Positions 55,321 to 64,000 of a stretch of 64,000 bases of DNA are shown here, piece after piece (the stretch's first letter is position 1; each line of letters starts with the position of its first letter). The DNA lies in the NCBI GenBank assembly GCA_947500525.1, contig CANMSH010000003.1, positions 372,001 through 436,000 of the forward strand, given 5' to 3'. Below the pieces are notes generated by a model that saw nothing but the letters and a program-made list of their open reading frames with translations, searched no databases and was not told where the DNA came from. This DNA is from an uncultured Flavobacteriaceae bacterium. Lineage in GTDB: Bacteria; Bacteroidota; Bacteroidia; Flavobacteriales; Flavobacteriaceae. The position numbers were made by a program, and so were the translations under genes.

Positions 55321-56787
55321 TTATATTTGCTTCATTGCAGTCATAGATGCTCTTAATACAGCACCTACTTTTTCGACCTCATGATTTCTTATTTTGGCAT
55401 TAATAGCTATTAATTGCTGATTATCTGTTTGATTCGAATTACTAAATGATTTCCCAATAATGTCAGTGTCGACTGTCTTCATGAAATCTTTTAACAATGG
55501 TTTACAGGCATGATCAAATAAATAACATCCATATTCGGCAGTATCAGAAATCACTCTATTCATTTCAAATAGCTTTTTACGTGCTATTGTATTTGCAATT
55601 AGTGGTGTTTCATGAAGAGATTCATAATATGCTGACTCGGCAATAATTCCTGATTCTGTCATAGTTTCAAAAGCTAATTCTACTCCAGCTCTTACAAAAG
55701 CTACGAGTAATACTCCATGATCAAAATATTCTTGCTCACTGATCTCTTTTGAAGTTACTTGTGTTTTTTCAAAAGCTGTTTCGCCTGTGGCTGCCCTCCA
55801 TGATAATAGATTCTTATCATCATTTGCCCAATCTTCCATCATTGTTTTCGAGAAATGACCAGACATAATATCATCCATATGTTTTTGAAATAACGGACGC
55901 ATAATATCTTTCAACTCTTCTGAAACTTCAAAAGCTTTGATTTTCGCCGGATTCGACAATCGATCCATCATATTGGTAATTCCTCCGTGCTTCAACGCCT
56001 CTGTAATAGTCTCCCATCCATACTGAATAAGTTTTGCCGCGTATCCTGGCTCAATACCTTTTTCTACCATTTTATCAAATGATAAGATAGCTCCGGTTTG
56101 TAATACTCCACATAAAATGGTTTGCTCTCCCATTAAATCAGATTTTACTTCTGCAATAAAAGAAGATGCTAAAACTCCAGCTCTATGACCTCCAGTAGCA
56201 ACAGCATATGCTTTGGCCTGTGCCCATCCTTTATTTTCTGGATCATTTTCAGGATGCACAGCAATTAATGTAGGCACTCCAAATCCTCTTTTATACTCTT
56301 CGCGTACTTCAGATCCTGGACATTTTGGTGCTACCATAATTACGGTTAAGTCCTTGCGAACTTCCATACCTTCTTCAACAATGTTAAAACCATGCGAGTA
56401 AGACAATGTTGCTCCTTGTTTCATTAATGGCATTACAGCTTTCACAACATTGGTATGCTGTTTATCTGGTGTTAAATTTAGAACAACATCGGCATCTGGG
56501 ATTAGCTCTTCATAGGTACCAACAGTAAAATTATTATCCGTTGCATTTTGAAAAGAGGCTCTTTTTTCAGCAATTGCTTGCGCTCTTAAGGTATACGAAA
56601 TATCAAGACCTGAATCTCTCATATTCAACCCTTGGTTTAACCCCTGGGCACCGCAACCTACGATCACAATTTTCTTGTTCTTTAAAGCATTCACTCCGTC
56701 TTCAAATTCTGAAGACTCCATGAACCTACACTTACCTAATTCAGTTAATTTATCTCTTAACGAAAGGGTATTAAAGTAATTTGTCAT
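55321..56787 (-). CDS. ilvC: Ketol-acid reductoisomerase, class II (long form)
   Basis: IlvC isomerises and reduces acetohydroxy acids in Ile/Val synthesis. The 488-residue protein is the long class II form with a duplicated C-terminal knotted domain. The NADPH motif is [20 protein letters not shown]. The metal-binding region [17 protein letters not shown] is present. It is 24 bp after ilvN and abuts ilvA. Confidence 0.97.
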   Translation of the reverse strand: MTNYFNTLSLRDKLTELGKCRFMESSEFEDGVNALKNKKIVIVGCGAQGLNQGLNMRDSGLDISYTLRAQAIAEKRASFQNATDNNFTVGTYEELIPDADVVLNLTPDKQHTNVVKAVMPLMKQGATLSYSHGFNIVEEGMEVRKDLTVIMVAPKCPGSEVREEYKRGFGVPTLIAVHPENDPENKGWAQAKAYAVATGGHRAGVLASSFIAEVKSDLMGEQTILCGVLQTGAILSFDKMVEKGIEPGYAAKLIQYGWETITEALKHGGITNMMDRLSNPAKIKAFEVSEELKDIMRPLFQKHMDDIMSGHFSKTMMEDWANDDKNLLSWRAATGETAFEKTQVTSKEISEQEYFDHGVLLVAFVRAGVELAFETMTESGIIAESAYYESLHETPLIANTIARKKLFEMNRVISDTAEYGCYLFDHACKPLLKDFMKTVDTDIIGKSFSNSNQTDNQQLIAINAKIRNHEVEKVGAVLRASMTAMKQI

Positions 56788-56811
56788 TTTTATTTTATTT
56801 CTATTCTTAAA

Positions 56812-57333
56812 TTAGTTGAATTCTTGTAACAGTTCTGAAATCGCCATTTTAGGGCGCGTTATGGCAATTCGGCCTGAGCGCACAAATTGCATCAAACCAT
56901 AAGGTTTTAAGCGATCATATAATTTATCAATTTCACTTTTCGAGCCTGAAGATTCAATCACAAAGTAATGTTCTGTAATTGTGATAATATTCGCCCTTCT
57001 GAATTTTAATTTATCCTGAATTTCTTCGTCATACAAATGCTCTGTTGAGATTTTAAACAGAGCCGATTCTTGGTAAATTACTTCATCATCCGTATGATAA
57101 AAAGCTCTGATAACTTCTATCTGTTTTTCTATTTGACCAATAATTTTTCGAGCTTGAGTCTCCGAAATATTTACAACAAATGTAAACCTATGCACATCAT
57201 CAATTTCTGACTTACTCACCGTCATACTTTCAATATTAATGTGTCGTTTGAGAAAAATAGCTGATAACCTATTTAACAAGCCTATATTATTCTCTGTATA
57301 TACTGAAATGGTATATGTTCTTTCTTTTTCCAT
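56812..57333 (-). CDS. ilvN: Acetolactate synthase small (regulatory) subunit
   Basis: The 173-residue subunit gives valine feedback to the catalytic subunit. An N-terminal ACT domain begins TISVYTENNIGLLNRLSAIF. The C-terminal half, with GSKSEIDKLYDRLKPYGL, resembles the second domain of IlvN/IlvH proteins. It starts 4 bp after ilvB. Confidence 0.96.
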   Translation of the reverse strand: MEKERTYTISVYTENNIGLLNRLSAIFLKRHINIESMTVSKSEIDDVHRFTFVVNISETQARKIIGQIEKQIEVIRAFYHTDDEVIYQESALFKISTEHLYDEEIQDKLKFRRANIITITEHYFVIESSGSKSEIDKLYDRLKPYGLMQFVRSGRIAITRPKMAISELLQEFN

Positions 57334-57337
57334 ATGC

Positions 57338-59077
57338 TTAACTTAATCTAATATCAGATACCGAAGCTCCTGATGGAATCATCGGAAATACATTGTCTTC
57401 CTTTTCTACCGCTACCTCTAAAAAATAGGCATCTTTCGAAGCCATCATTTCTTCTACTGCTGCCGCTAAATCTTCTCTTTTAGTCACCTTTTTCGCATCA
57501 ATATGGTATCCTTTAGCAATCGTAATAAAATCAGGATTTATAAGTTCTGTAGAAGCATATCTTTTATCAAAAAACAGTTGCTGCCATTGACGCACCATAC
57601 CTAGAAATTCATTGTTCAAAACCACTATTTTAACAGGCACTCTTGTTTGAAAAATAGTTCCCAATTCTTGAATTGTCATTTGATAACCTCCATCTCCAAT
57701 AATGGCAACCACTTCTCTATTTGGCACTCCCATTTTTGCTCCAATTGCTGCAGGTAGGGCGAAGCCCATGGTACCTAATCCTCCAGAAGTTACATTACTT
57801 TTAGACTGATTAAATTTTGCATAGCGACATGCAATCATTTGATGCTGTCCAACATCAGAAACTATTACTGCATCACCGTTTGAGGCATTATTAATTTCTT
57901 TTAATACTTCTCCCATTGTCAACCCATCCTTTGATGGATATAAGTCATTTTTGATGACTTTATCATATTCTATCTTATCGTAATCTTTAAATTCCTGATG
58001 CCAATCAGTATGTACATTTGTATCAATCATTGAGAAAATTTCAGATAAGGTATCTTTTACATCTCCTAATACCGCCACATCGGCTTTTACATTCTTATCC
58101 ACCTCGGCAGGATCTATTTCAAAATGTATCACTTTAGCCTGTTTAGCGTATGAATCTAAATTTCCGGTAACACGATCATCAAAACGCATCCCAATAGCAA
58201 TAAGAACATCACATTCATTCGTTAATTTATTGGGTCCATAATTACCATGCATACCTACCATTCCGACATTTAGCGGATGATCAGTCGGTAATGCCGACAA
58301 ACCTAAAATTGTCCAAGCTGATGGAATCCCTGCTTTTTCTATAAATGCTTTAAACTCCGCTTCAGCTTCTCCCAAAATAACTCCTTGCCCAAAAACAATC
58401 AGAGGTTTCTTCGCGGCATTAATTAATTTGGCAGCGGCCTTCAACTGATTTTTATCCACCTTTGGTTTTGCTTTATAGCTTCTTACAGAAGTACATTTTT
58501 CATATTCAAAATCGAATGTTTCAACCTGTGCATTTTTTGTGATATCAATCAATACTGGCCCAGGTCTACCAGAGCGCGCTATGTAAAAAGCTTTCGCCAT
58601 CACTTCTGGTATTTCTGAAGCATCCGTTATTTGATAATTCCATTTGGTAACAGGAGTTGATATTCCTACAATATCAGTTTCTTGAAAGGCATCTGATCCT
58701 AACAAATGTTTCCATACTTGTCCAGTAATACATACCATTGGTGTTGAATCTATCTGTGCGTCTGCAATACCTGTAATTAAATTTGTAGCTCCTGGACCTG
58801 AAGTCGCCATCGCTACTCCTACTTTACCCGTTACACGAGCAAAACCTTGTGCCGAATGTGTGGCTCCTTGTTCATGTCGTGTTAAGACATGTTGTAATTT
58901 ATCTTGGTATTTATACAACTCATCGTAGATTGGCATAATAGCGCCACCAGGATATCCATAGATTAAATCTACACCTTCTTCCAAGAGACATTTTATCACT
59001 GCTTCAGCACCAGAAATATGTACTGTTTTACTTGCCTTTGTTTTTGAAGCCACTGTTGTTTGTGTTTCCATATTCAT
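57338..59077 (-). CDS. ilvB: Acetolactate synthase large subunit
   Basis: The catalytic ThDP and FAD enzyme makes acetolactate and acetohydroxybutyrate. The 579-residue protein has the ThDP glutamate region DLIYGYPGGAIMPIYDELYK, the Mg/ThDP motif IGDGGYQMTIQELGTIF and the FAD region IAIGMRFDDRVTGNLD. An ATG two codons downstream of the first is an alternative start. It follows ilvD after 31 bp. Confidence 0.97.
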   Translation of the reverse strand: MNMETQTTVASKTKASKTVHISGAEAVIKCLLEEGVDLIYGYPGGAIMPIYDELYKYQDKLQHVLTRHEQGATHSAQGFARVTGKVGVAMATSGPGATNLITGIADAQIDSTPMVCITGQVWKHLLGSDAFQETDIVGISTPVTKWNYQITDASEIPEVMAKAFYIARSGRPGPVLIDITKNAQVETFDFEYEKCTSVRSYKAKPKVDKNQLKAAAKLINAAKKPLIVFGQGVILGEAEAEFKAFIEKAGIPSAWTILGLSALPTDHPLNVGMVGMHGNYGPNKLTNECDVLIAIGMRFDDRVTGNLDSYAKQAKVIHFEIDPAEVDKNVKADVAVLGDVKDTLSEIFSMIDTNVHTDWHQEFKDYDKIEYDKVIKNDLYPSKDGLTMGEVLKEINNASNGDAVIVSDVGQHQMIACRYAKFNQSKSNVTSGGLGTMGFALPAAIGAKMGVPNREVVAIIGDGGYQMTIQELGTIFQTRVPVKIVVLNNEFLGMVRQWQQLFFDKRYASTELINPDFITIAKGYHIDAKKVTKREDLAAAVEEMMASKDAYFLEVAVEKEDNVFPMIPSGASVSDIRLS

Positions 59078-59108
59078 TTTTTTTATACCATTCTTCCTTT
59101 ATCAGAAA

Positions 59109-60785
59109 CTAAAATTCATCTGTAACGCATCCTTGTGATGCCGATGAAACTGTTCTCGCATATTTATATAACACTCCTCTTTCAAATTTTAAATTTGGAG
59201 CTTTCCATTGTTTTTTACGTTGCGCCAATTCTTCATCGCTAATCTCAACAACAATGGCATTTGTTTCTGCATCAATGGTAATAATATCACCATCATTTAC
59301 CAATGCTATTGTACCTCCTTCTTGCGCTTCTGGGGTAATATGTCCTACAACAAAACCATGTGTACCTCCTGAAAACCTACCATCGGTAATCAGGGCAACA
59401 TCTTTTCCGAGACCAGCTCCCATAATCGCCGCCGTTGGCTTCAACATTTCAGGCATTCCCGGCCCTCCTTTTGGACCTTCATATCGAATTACTACAACAT
59501 CACCTTTTTCGACTTTACCTTCTCTGATACCGTCGTTTGCATCATATTCACTGTCAAAAACTTTGGCTTTACCAGAGAATTTTAATCCTTCTTTACCTGT
59601 AATTTTTGCAACGCTTCCTTCCGTCGCTAAGTTTCCATATAGCATTCGTAAGTGCCCAGAAATTTTAATAGGATTTTCAATAGATTTAATTACATCTTGC
59701 CCCTCTGTTAGATCTTCTGCATCTAATAAATTTTCGGCTAAGCTTTTACCTGTTACGGTTAAACACTCTCCATGGAGTAAACCTTTCTTCAATAAATATT
59801 TCATTACTGCAGGAATACCTCCTACGGCATGCACATCTTCCATTAAATATTTTCCACTAGGTTTTAAGTCAGCTAAAAATGGAGTTGTATCACTTATCTT
59901 TTGAAAATCTTCTAATGTAAAGTCTATCTGAGCCGCTCTAGCAATTGCCAAAAAGTGCAATACTGCGTTTGTAGAACCTCCTAAAATGGTCACTAAACGA
60001 ATGGCATTTTCTAAAGATTTTCGAGTAATAATATCAGATGGTTTGATGTCATTTTCAAGTAAATAACGCATTGCCTCACCTGCTCTAATCGCTTCTTGTT
60101 CTTTTGCCTTTCCTGTAGCAGGGTTTGATGAATTATATGGCAAAGCCATTCCTAGCGCTTCAATCGCAGAAGCCATTGTATTTGCTGTATACATTCCTCC
60201 GCAAGCACCGGCTCCAGGTATAGCTTTCTGAACAATATGTTGATATTCTTCTTCTTCCATAGTTCCGGCGACTTTACTTCCCCAAGCTTCGAAAGCAGAA
60301 ACCACATCTAATTTTTTTCCGTTATGACAACCTGAGTCAATGGTACCTCCATACACTAAAATTGAAGGTCTATCTAGACGTATCATGGCCATTAAAGCTC
60401 CAGGCATATTTTTATCACAACCTACCACCGTAACCAAACCATCATAACTCATTGCTTGTACTACGGTTTCCATAGAATCAGCAATGATATCTCTAGACGG
60501 CAACGAATAACGCATTCCTGGAGTTCCCATAGAAATTCCGTCACTAACACCAATGGTATTAAATATGAGGCCAATGACATTTTCATTTTTCGTTCCTTGC
60601 TTCACCAATTTGGCCAGATCATTTAAGTGCATATTACAAGGATTTCCCTCGTACCCAGTACTCGCAATACCAATCATTGGTTTGTTAAAATCTTCAGTCG
60701 TCAAACCGATACCGTGCAACATTGCTTGAGCTGCTGGTTGCGTTGGATCTTGTGTTACCGTTTTGCTATATTTATTTAATTTCAT
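59109..60785 (-). CDS. ilvD: Dihydroxy-acid dehydratase
   Basis: IlvD dehydrates the dihydroxy acids to 2-oxo acids using an Fe-S cluster. The 558-residue protein has cysteines in [18 protein letters not shown] and in [20 protein letters not shown], and the C-terminal [20 protein letters not shown]. It is the first gene of ilvD-B-N-C-A. The upstream spacer holds no TAnnTTTG match that I could find. Confidence 0.97.
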   Translation of the reverse strand: MKLNKYSKTVTQDPTQPAAQAMLHGIGLTTEDFNKPMIGIASTGYEGNPCNMHLNDLAKLVKQGTKNENVIGLIFNTIGVSDGISMGTPGMRYSLPSRDIIADSMETVVQAMSYDGLVTVVGCDKNMPGALMAMIRLDRPSILVYGGTIDSGCHNGKKLDVVSAFEAWGSKVAGTMEEEEYQHIVQKAIPGAGACGGMYTANTMASAIEALGMALPYNSSNPATGKAKEQEAIRAGEAMRYLLENDIKPSDIITRKSLENAIRLVTILGGSTNAVLHFLAIARAAQIDFTLEDFQKISDTTPFLADLKPSGKYLMEDVHAVGGIPAVMKYLLKKGLLHGECLTVTGKSLAENLLDAEDLTEGQDVIKSIENPIKISGHLRMLYGNLATEGSVAKITGKEGLKFSGKAKVFDSEYDANDGIREGKVEKGDVVVIRYEGPKGGPGMPEMLKPTAAIMGAGLGKDVALITDGRFSGGTHGFVVGHITPEAQEGGTIALVNDGDIITIDAETNAIVVEISDEELAQRKKQWKAPNLKFERGVLYKYARTVSSASQGCVTDEF

Positions 60786-61093
60786 TAACTAATTTTCTCA
60801 ATTATTATTCGAATTTAATTTTTTGCGATTCTTTGTGAATACATCTTCTTTTTTTAAGGTTAAATTCATAATCCCATATTTAAACATATTAATCTGGTTT
60901 TCAGATTTTTAAAATTTTAATTATTACTATACTCATAGCTATTAATTTCGCGAATAAAAAACTTGAATCAAAAATGATATAGGCTTATAGCAAGATCATA
61001 ACTCTTCGAATATGAAATCTTAAGCGGGCTGAAAATCTTTCTTGCCATGTCAATGACACTTGTTTTTTTCGTATTTTTCTGAAGTGAAATTAT
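60786..61093. other. 308-bp divergent spacer between ilvD and the AlkB-like gene
   Basis: The region is A/T-rich. It contains AATCTG-N5-CAGATT (about 60891-60907), able to form a 6-bp hairpin in the ilvD leader, and an 11-bp dyad TGTCAATGACA (61048-61058) nearer the + strand gene. A 29-codon ORF in the ilvD leader is noted elsewhere and not accepted. No promoter consensus is evident on either strand. Confidence 0.5.
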
Positions 61094-62140
61094 ATGAAGA
61101 ATATGTTTAAAAGGATTAAATATTTACTAGTATACTCTTTGCCAATTGTTACCTATATTTCTTTAACTTCTAAAGGTGTTTATACATTTTCACCTGTCTT
61201 ATTGTTCTTTGGAATTGTTCCGTTGTTAGAGTTATTTTTTAAACCAGATTCAAGTAATTTCGATAAAGAAACGGCCAAATTTGAAAAAGAAAACAAACTG
61301 TATGATTGGATTTTATACGCTGCTGTTCCTGTTCAAATTGGGATGCTCATTTTCTTTTTGTATGCCATGCAAGAACCATTGCTTCTTGCCGAACGAATAG
61401 GTAGAATATCATCTATGGGGATTATGTGTGGCGTTTTAGGAATTAATTTAGGGCATGAATTAGGACATCGACTAAATACTACCGATCAATTGCTCGGGGA
61501 GCTTATGTTACTTACTTCTTTAAATACCCATTTTTTACCTTATCATAATGGAGGTCATCATTTTAATGTAGCGACTCCTAACGATGCGGCAACCGCTCGT
61601 AAGAATGAACTATTATATACTTTTTGGTTTCGATCTCATTTTTCAAGTTATATGGAGGCATGGCAATTAGAAAATAAACGTATGCAGGAAATTGGAAATA
61701 GCACCCTATCCTTGCGTAACAAAATGGTCAAATATACCATAGCGAATATGATGTTGTTAGCTGTTATTTTTTACTTTTTCGGATCAATGGTTGTTTTGAG
61801 TTTCATTGGAGCGGCTATTATTGGGATTTTATTATTGCAAACCGTGAACTATATTGAACACTATGGTTTGCTGCGTAAGAAAAATGAACATGGTAGATAC
61901 GAACGCGTAAAACATACGCACTCATGGAACTCAGATCATATTATTGGTAGATTGGTTTTATTTAATTTATCGCGACACTCTGATCACCATTATAATGGAA
62001 GCAAACATTATCAGGTACTTAAGTCGTTACCCGAAAGTCCTCAAATGCCAACCGGATATCCAGGAATGATGCTATTTTCATTAGTTCCTCCTTTGTGGTT
62101 TAAATATATGAATGCTAAAATAACCACTTTTCAACACTAA
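61094..62140 (+). CDS. AlkB-like membrane di-iron alkane hydroxylase
   Basis: A 348-residue integral membrane oxygenase. The His clusters are GHELGHR, FLPYHNGGHHFNVATP and LSRHSDHHYNGSKHY, with the AlkB-specific NYIEHYGLLR and the HTHSWNSDHI segment. About six membrane helices are seen. These motifs fit AlkB alkane 1-monooxygenase more than fatty acid desaturases. The substrate (alkane or another alkyl chain) is unproven. No rubredoxin gene lies beside it, so its electron donor must be encoded elsewhere. The nitroreductase-family gene follows after 12 bp. Confidence 0.9.
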   Translation: MKNMFKRIKYLLVYSLPIVTYISLTSKGVYTFSPVLLFFGIVPLLELFFKPDSSNFDKETAKFEKENKLYDWILYAAVPVQIGMLIFFLYAMQEPLLLAERIGRISSMGIMCGVLGINLGHELGHRLNTTDQLLGELMLLTSLNTHFLPYHNGGHHFNVATPNDAATARKNELLYTFWFRSHFSSYMEAWQLENKRMQEIGNSTLSLRNKMVKYTIANMMLLAVIFYFFGSMVVLSFIGAAIIGILLLQTVNYIEHYGLLRKKNEHGRYERVKHTHSWNSDHIIGRLVLFNLSRHSDHHYNGSKHYQVLKSLPESPQMPTGYPGMMLFSLVPPLWFKYMNAKITTFQH

Positions 62141-62152
62141 TTATTCGATATT

Positions 62153-62890
62153 ATGACTCCAGAAAAAAGTGTATCTGAAGCAGTTCATTATAGACGATCT
62201 GTTCGTATTTATGATCCCGAAAAACCAATTGATACTACCAAAGTAAAAGAGTGTATCGTACTAGCCTCTTTAGCACCAAACAGTAGTAATATGCAATTAT
62301 GGGAGTTTCATCATATTACTTCTGATGAAATCAAAAAGAAAATGATTCCTTTATGTTTGGGTCAAAATACGGCTAAAACTGCAGAACAATTTGTGGTTAT
62401 TACAGTTCGAAAAGATGAATGGAAAAAGCGACAGAAAGCAAATTTAGGCTATGTAGATTCGGTATATGGAAAAGCAACACCAAAGGCCAAGCAATCAAGT
62501 AGAGAAAAGGTAGCAAGAGCTTACTATGGGAAATTAATGCCATTCGCCTACACAGATTTTCTAGGTATTTTTGGTTATCTTAAATATGTAATGATACTAT
62601 TCATGGGGCTATTCAAGCCTACATACAGAGAGGTACGCAAACAAGATATTCGTGTAGTGGCTCATAAAAGTGCAGCATTGGCAGCTCAAAATTTCATGCT
62701 AAGTATGGCAGCTATTGGCTATGACACCTGCCCTATGGAAGGCACAGATACATGGCGAATTAAACGTTTGTTGAATTTACCATTAGGTGCTGAAATAAAT
62801 ATGGTTATTAGTTGTGGTATACGTAAACCAGAAGGCGTATATGGCGATCGTTTTAGAGTACCTTTTGAAACGGTTTATAAGGAGGTATGA
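62153..62890 (+). CDS. Nitroreductase-family flavoprotein
   Basis: A 245-residue protein with the nitroreductase FMN motif HYRRSVRIYDPEKPI at the N-terminus. It also has the segment LAPNSSNMQLWEFHHI and the C-terminal CPMEGTDTWRIKRLLNLP with VISCGIRKPEGVYGDRF. It probably binds FMN and uses NAD(P)H; the physiological substrate is unknown. The 12-bp gap from the AlkB-like gene suggests cotranscription. Confidence 0.9.
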   Translation: MTPEKSVSEAVHYRRSVRIYDPEKPIDTTKVKECIVLASLAPNSSNMQLWEFHHITSDEIKKKMIPLCLGQNTAKTAEQFVVITVRKDEWKKRQKANLGYVDSVYGKATPKAKQSSREKVARAYYGKLMPFAYTDFLGIFGYLKYVMILFMGLFKPTYREVRKQDIRVVAHKSAALAAQNFMLSMAAIGYDTCPMEGTDTWRIKRLLNLPLGAEINMVISCGIRKPEGVYGDRFRVPFETVYKEV

Positions 62891-62994
62891 ATGAATTAAA
62901 AAGTATGTTATTCATATTTTTTAAATGACACTTTTCTTAACTCGGCATGAAACTCAGGATAATTTTCTTTCAATGGTTCCAAACATCATATCAA

Positions 62995-64000
62995 TTATTG
63001 TTCGTCATATAAAAACCAATCCATTTTTGCCACTTTATTACTTTTCTTACCAGAGGAAGTAGCGTACATACCAATATAAACTCCATTAAATTTCTTTGCG
63101 ACTTCATCAGAAAGTATGGAATAATCCTGGATTTCACCAATCGGTTTTAAACTATTCATAGAATCACCGTAACTAAACTGTGCCTTAATTCCTTCTACTT
63201 CTACATGAAAGATAACAGAATCTCCTGTATAGGGAACTTTAGCTATTTCTATTAAATCAATTGCTCCAGTACTATCATTTTGATAGGATTTAATTAAAAC
63301 CAATTGTTTTTTTTGTTTTAATAACTGAAAATTATTTCCAGTTCTGCGGTACACAACTAATCCTGCTTTTTCGTGTTCTTTGCGCGATTTAAAATGAATT
63401 TTGGTTGCTGCCTGATAGTTATGATGTTTGGTACGTCTCGCTATAAAGGAAGGATTTTTTAATTCTTGTACCGTTTGAGGGCGTAATTTTAATTCTAAAA
63501 AGCCATTTTCAATCTTATGCCAACTTGTTTTAGGGGTTCTTAAAAAATTCCATTCGAGTCCAAGTTCATGATCAAAATTTTCTTGTTTTGGCATTTTATC
63601 TACGGGAGTCCATGGCAATTCAGGACGCTTTTGTTCAAACTGCAATAAACCTTTTCCTGGGTTAAAAATTGGCGTTATACCAGATTCTTGTTTTGTCATT
63701 TCCACCTTTGCCAAAAAAGTTTCTCGTGCAAGTGTAATGTACCCATCTACTTTTCGTTTGGCAAGCATCACACTCCACCACTCTCCATTTTGTGTTTGCA
63801 CCAGATCAGCATGACCGGTTTGACCAATAGGATATGATGTCCCCAAATGGCGATGCGTTATGACAGGATTGGCATGGTTAGGAATGTATGGTCCCCAGAG
63901 ATTTTTGCTGTTAAATATAGTCACTGAATGATATTCACCGGTACCTCCTTCTCCAATAAGCAATACATACTCATTATCAATTTTAAATAAATGTGGACCC
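62995..64000 (-). CDS. Glycoside hydrolase family 43 protein, C-terminal part (cut by window end)
   Basis: The frame is open to the right edge of the window, so the true start lies beyond it; a TTG near 63963 is not a credible start. The visible part has GH43 blade sequence GPHLFKIDNEYVLLIGEGGT and GQTGHADLVQTQNGEWWSVM. The second half (about 130 residues onwards) is a beta-sandwich-like C-terminal domain seen in beta-xylosidase-type GH43 enzymes. It is expected to act on xylan or arabinan side chains; a signal peptide cannot be checked. Confidence 0.85.
   Translation of the reverse strand, partial: GPHLFKIDNEYVLLIGEGGTGEYHSVTIFNSKNLWGPYIPNHANPVITHRHLGTSYPIGQTGHADLVQTQNGEWWSVMLAKRKVDGYITLARETFLAKVEMTKQESGITPIFNPGKGLLQFEQKRPELPWTPVDKMPKQENFDHELGLEWNFLRTPKTSWHKIENGFLELKLRPQTVQELKNPSFIARRTKHHNYQAATKIHFKSRKEHEKAGLVVYRRTGNNFQLLKQKKQLVLIKSYQNDSTGAIDLIEIAKVPYTGDSVIFHVEVEGIKAQFSYGDSMNSLKPIGEIQDYSILSDEVAKKFNGVYIGMYATSSGKKSNKVAKMDWFLYDEQ

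Noticed and set aside
59254-59904. 216-codon open frame on the + strand inside ilvD
   Set aside because: It is an antisense shadow of a well-supported gene, rich in Pro and Ser from reversed codons, with no recognisable domain.
60786-60885. 29-codon ORF on the - strand in the ilvD leader as a possible attenuator peptide
   Set aside because: It has no run of Ile, Leu or Val codons and no terminator/antiterminator pair was found; likely chance in A/T-rich DNA.

Overview
The window is a stretch of chromosome from a low-GC member of the Bacteroidota, almost certainly Flavobacteriaceae. This rests on several points. There is a PorW/SprE (type IX secretion and gliding) gene beside a bactofilin and the ATP synthase operon. 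The atp operon lacks atpD and atpC. Start codons lack Shine-Dalgarno sequences, and several genes carry the Bacteroidota -7 promoter box TAnnTTTG. The arginine pathway uses an acyl-ornithine carbamoyltransferase. The dcw cluster lacks murF and ddl. The species cannot be named from sequence alone.

Layout. 1-7089: end of porW, bactofilin, two small AtpI-like membrane proteins, then atpB-E-F-H-A-G on the + strand, closed by a strong terminator. 7099-10731: + strand genes for a 2-hydroxyacid dehydrogenase, a membrane-anchored LuxR-type regulator, DUF4199 and DUF1801 proteins, a VOC protein and a TSUP transporter. They meet an MtfA-like zinc peptidase head-on. 11497-12414: an accessory patch with a truncated secreted-protein ORF, an 83-bp direct repeat (two copies), a terminator and tRNA-Arg(TCG). 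12425-28343 (- strand): yqeY and the whole dcw cell-division and peptidoglycan cluster, from mraZ to ftsZ, with three MraZ-type boxes at its promoter. 28471-30558 (+): hydrolase, engB and a pseudouridine synthase. 30561-32105 (-): a large helical protein of unknown function.

32256-36541 (+): leuACDB, with a terminator at 36593-36622. 36638-37542 (-): a GNAT protein and an SRPBCC protein. 37741-42016 (+) is the least ordinary block. It holds a secreted protein of nine ~34-residue repeats marked by SDHY, then a LytS-type sensor kinase, a second LytS-like protein that has lost its phospho-acceptor His and its ATP-binding residues, and a LytTR response regulator. The last three overlap by 4 nt each. 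42025-43101 (-) is a PAS histidine kinase at the end of the arginine operon (GNAT-argG-C-proC-argD-F'-B-E-H, 43132-51958).

51959-52417 is a 459-bp gene-free region with GC-rich structured patches and a 100-bp element with long terminal inverted repeats. 52418-60785 (-): ilvD-B-N-C-A followed by gapN. 61094-62890 (+): an AlkB-like membrane hydroxylase and a nitroreductase-family protein. 62995-64000 (-): the C-terminal part of a GH43 glycosidase, cut by the window end.

Most of the window is housekeeping: ATP synthesis, wall synthesis and division, and Leu, Ile/Val and Arg biosynthesis. The best candidates for undescribed biology are the SDHY-repeat/LytS/pseudokinase/LytTR locus and the structured region upstream of the arginine operon. 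All functional statements about these two are inference from sequence.
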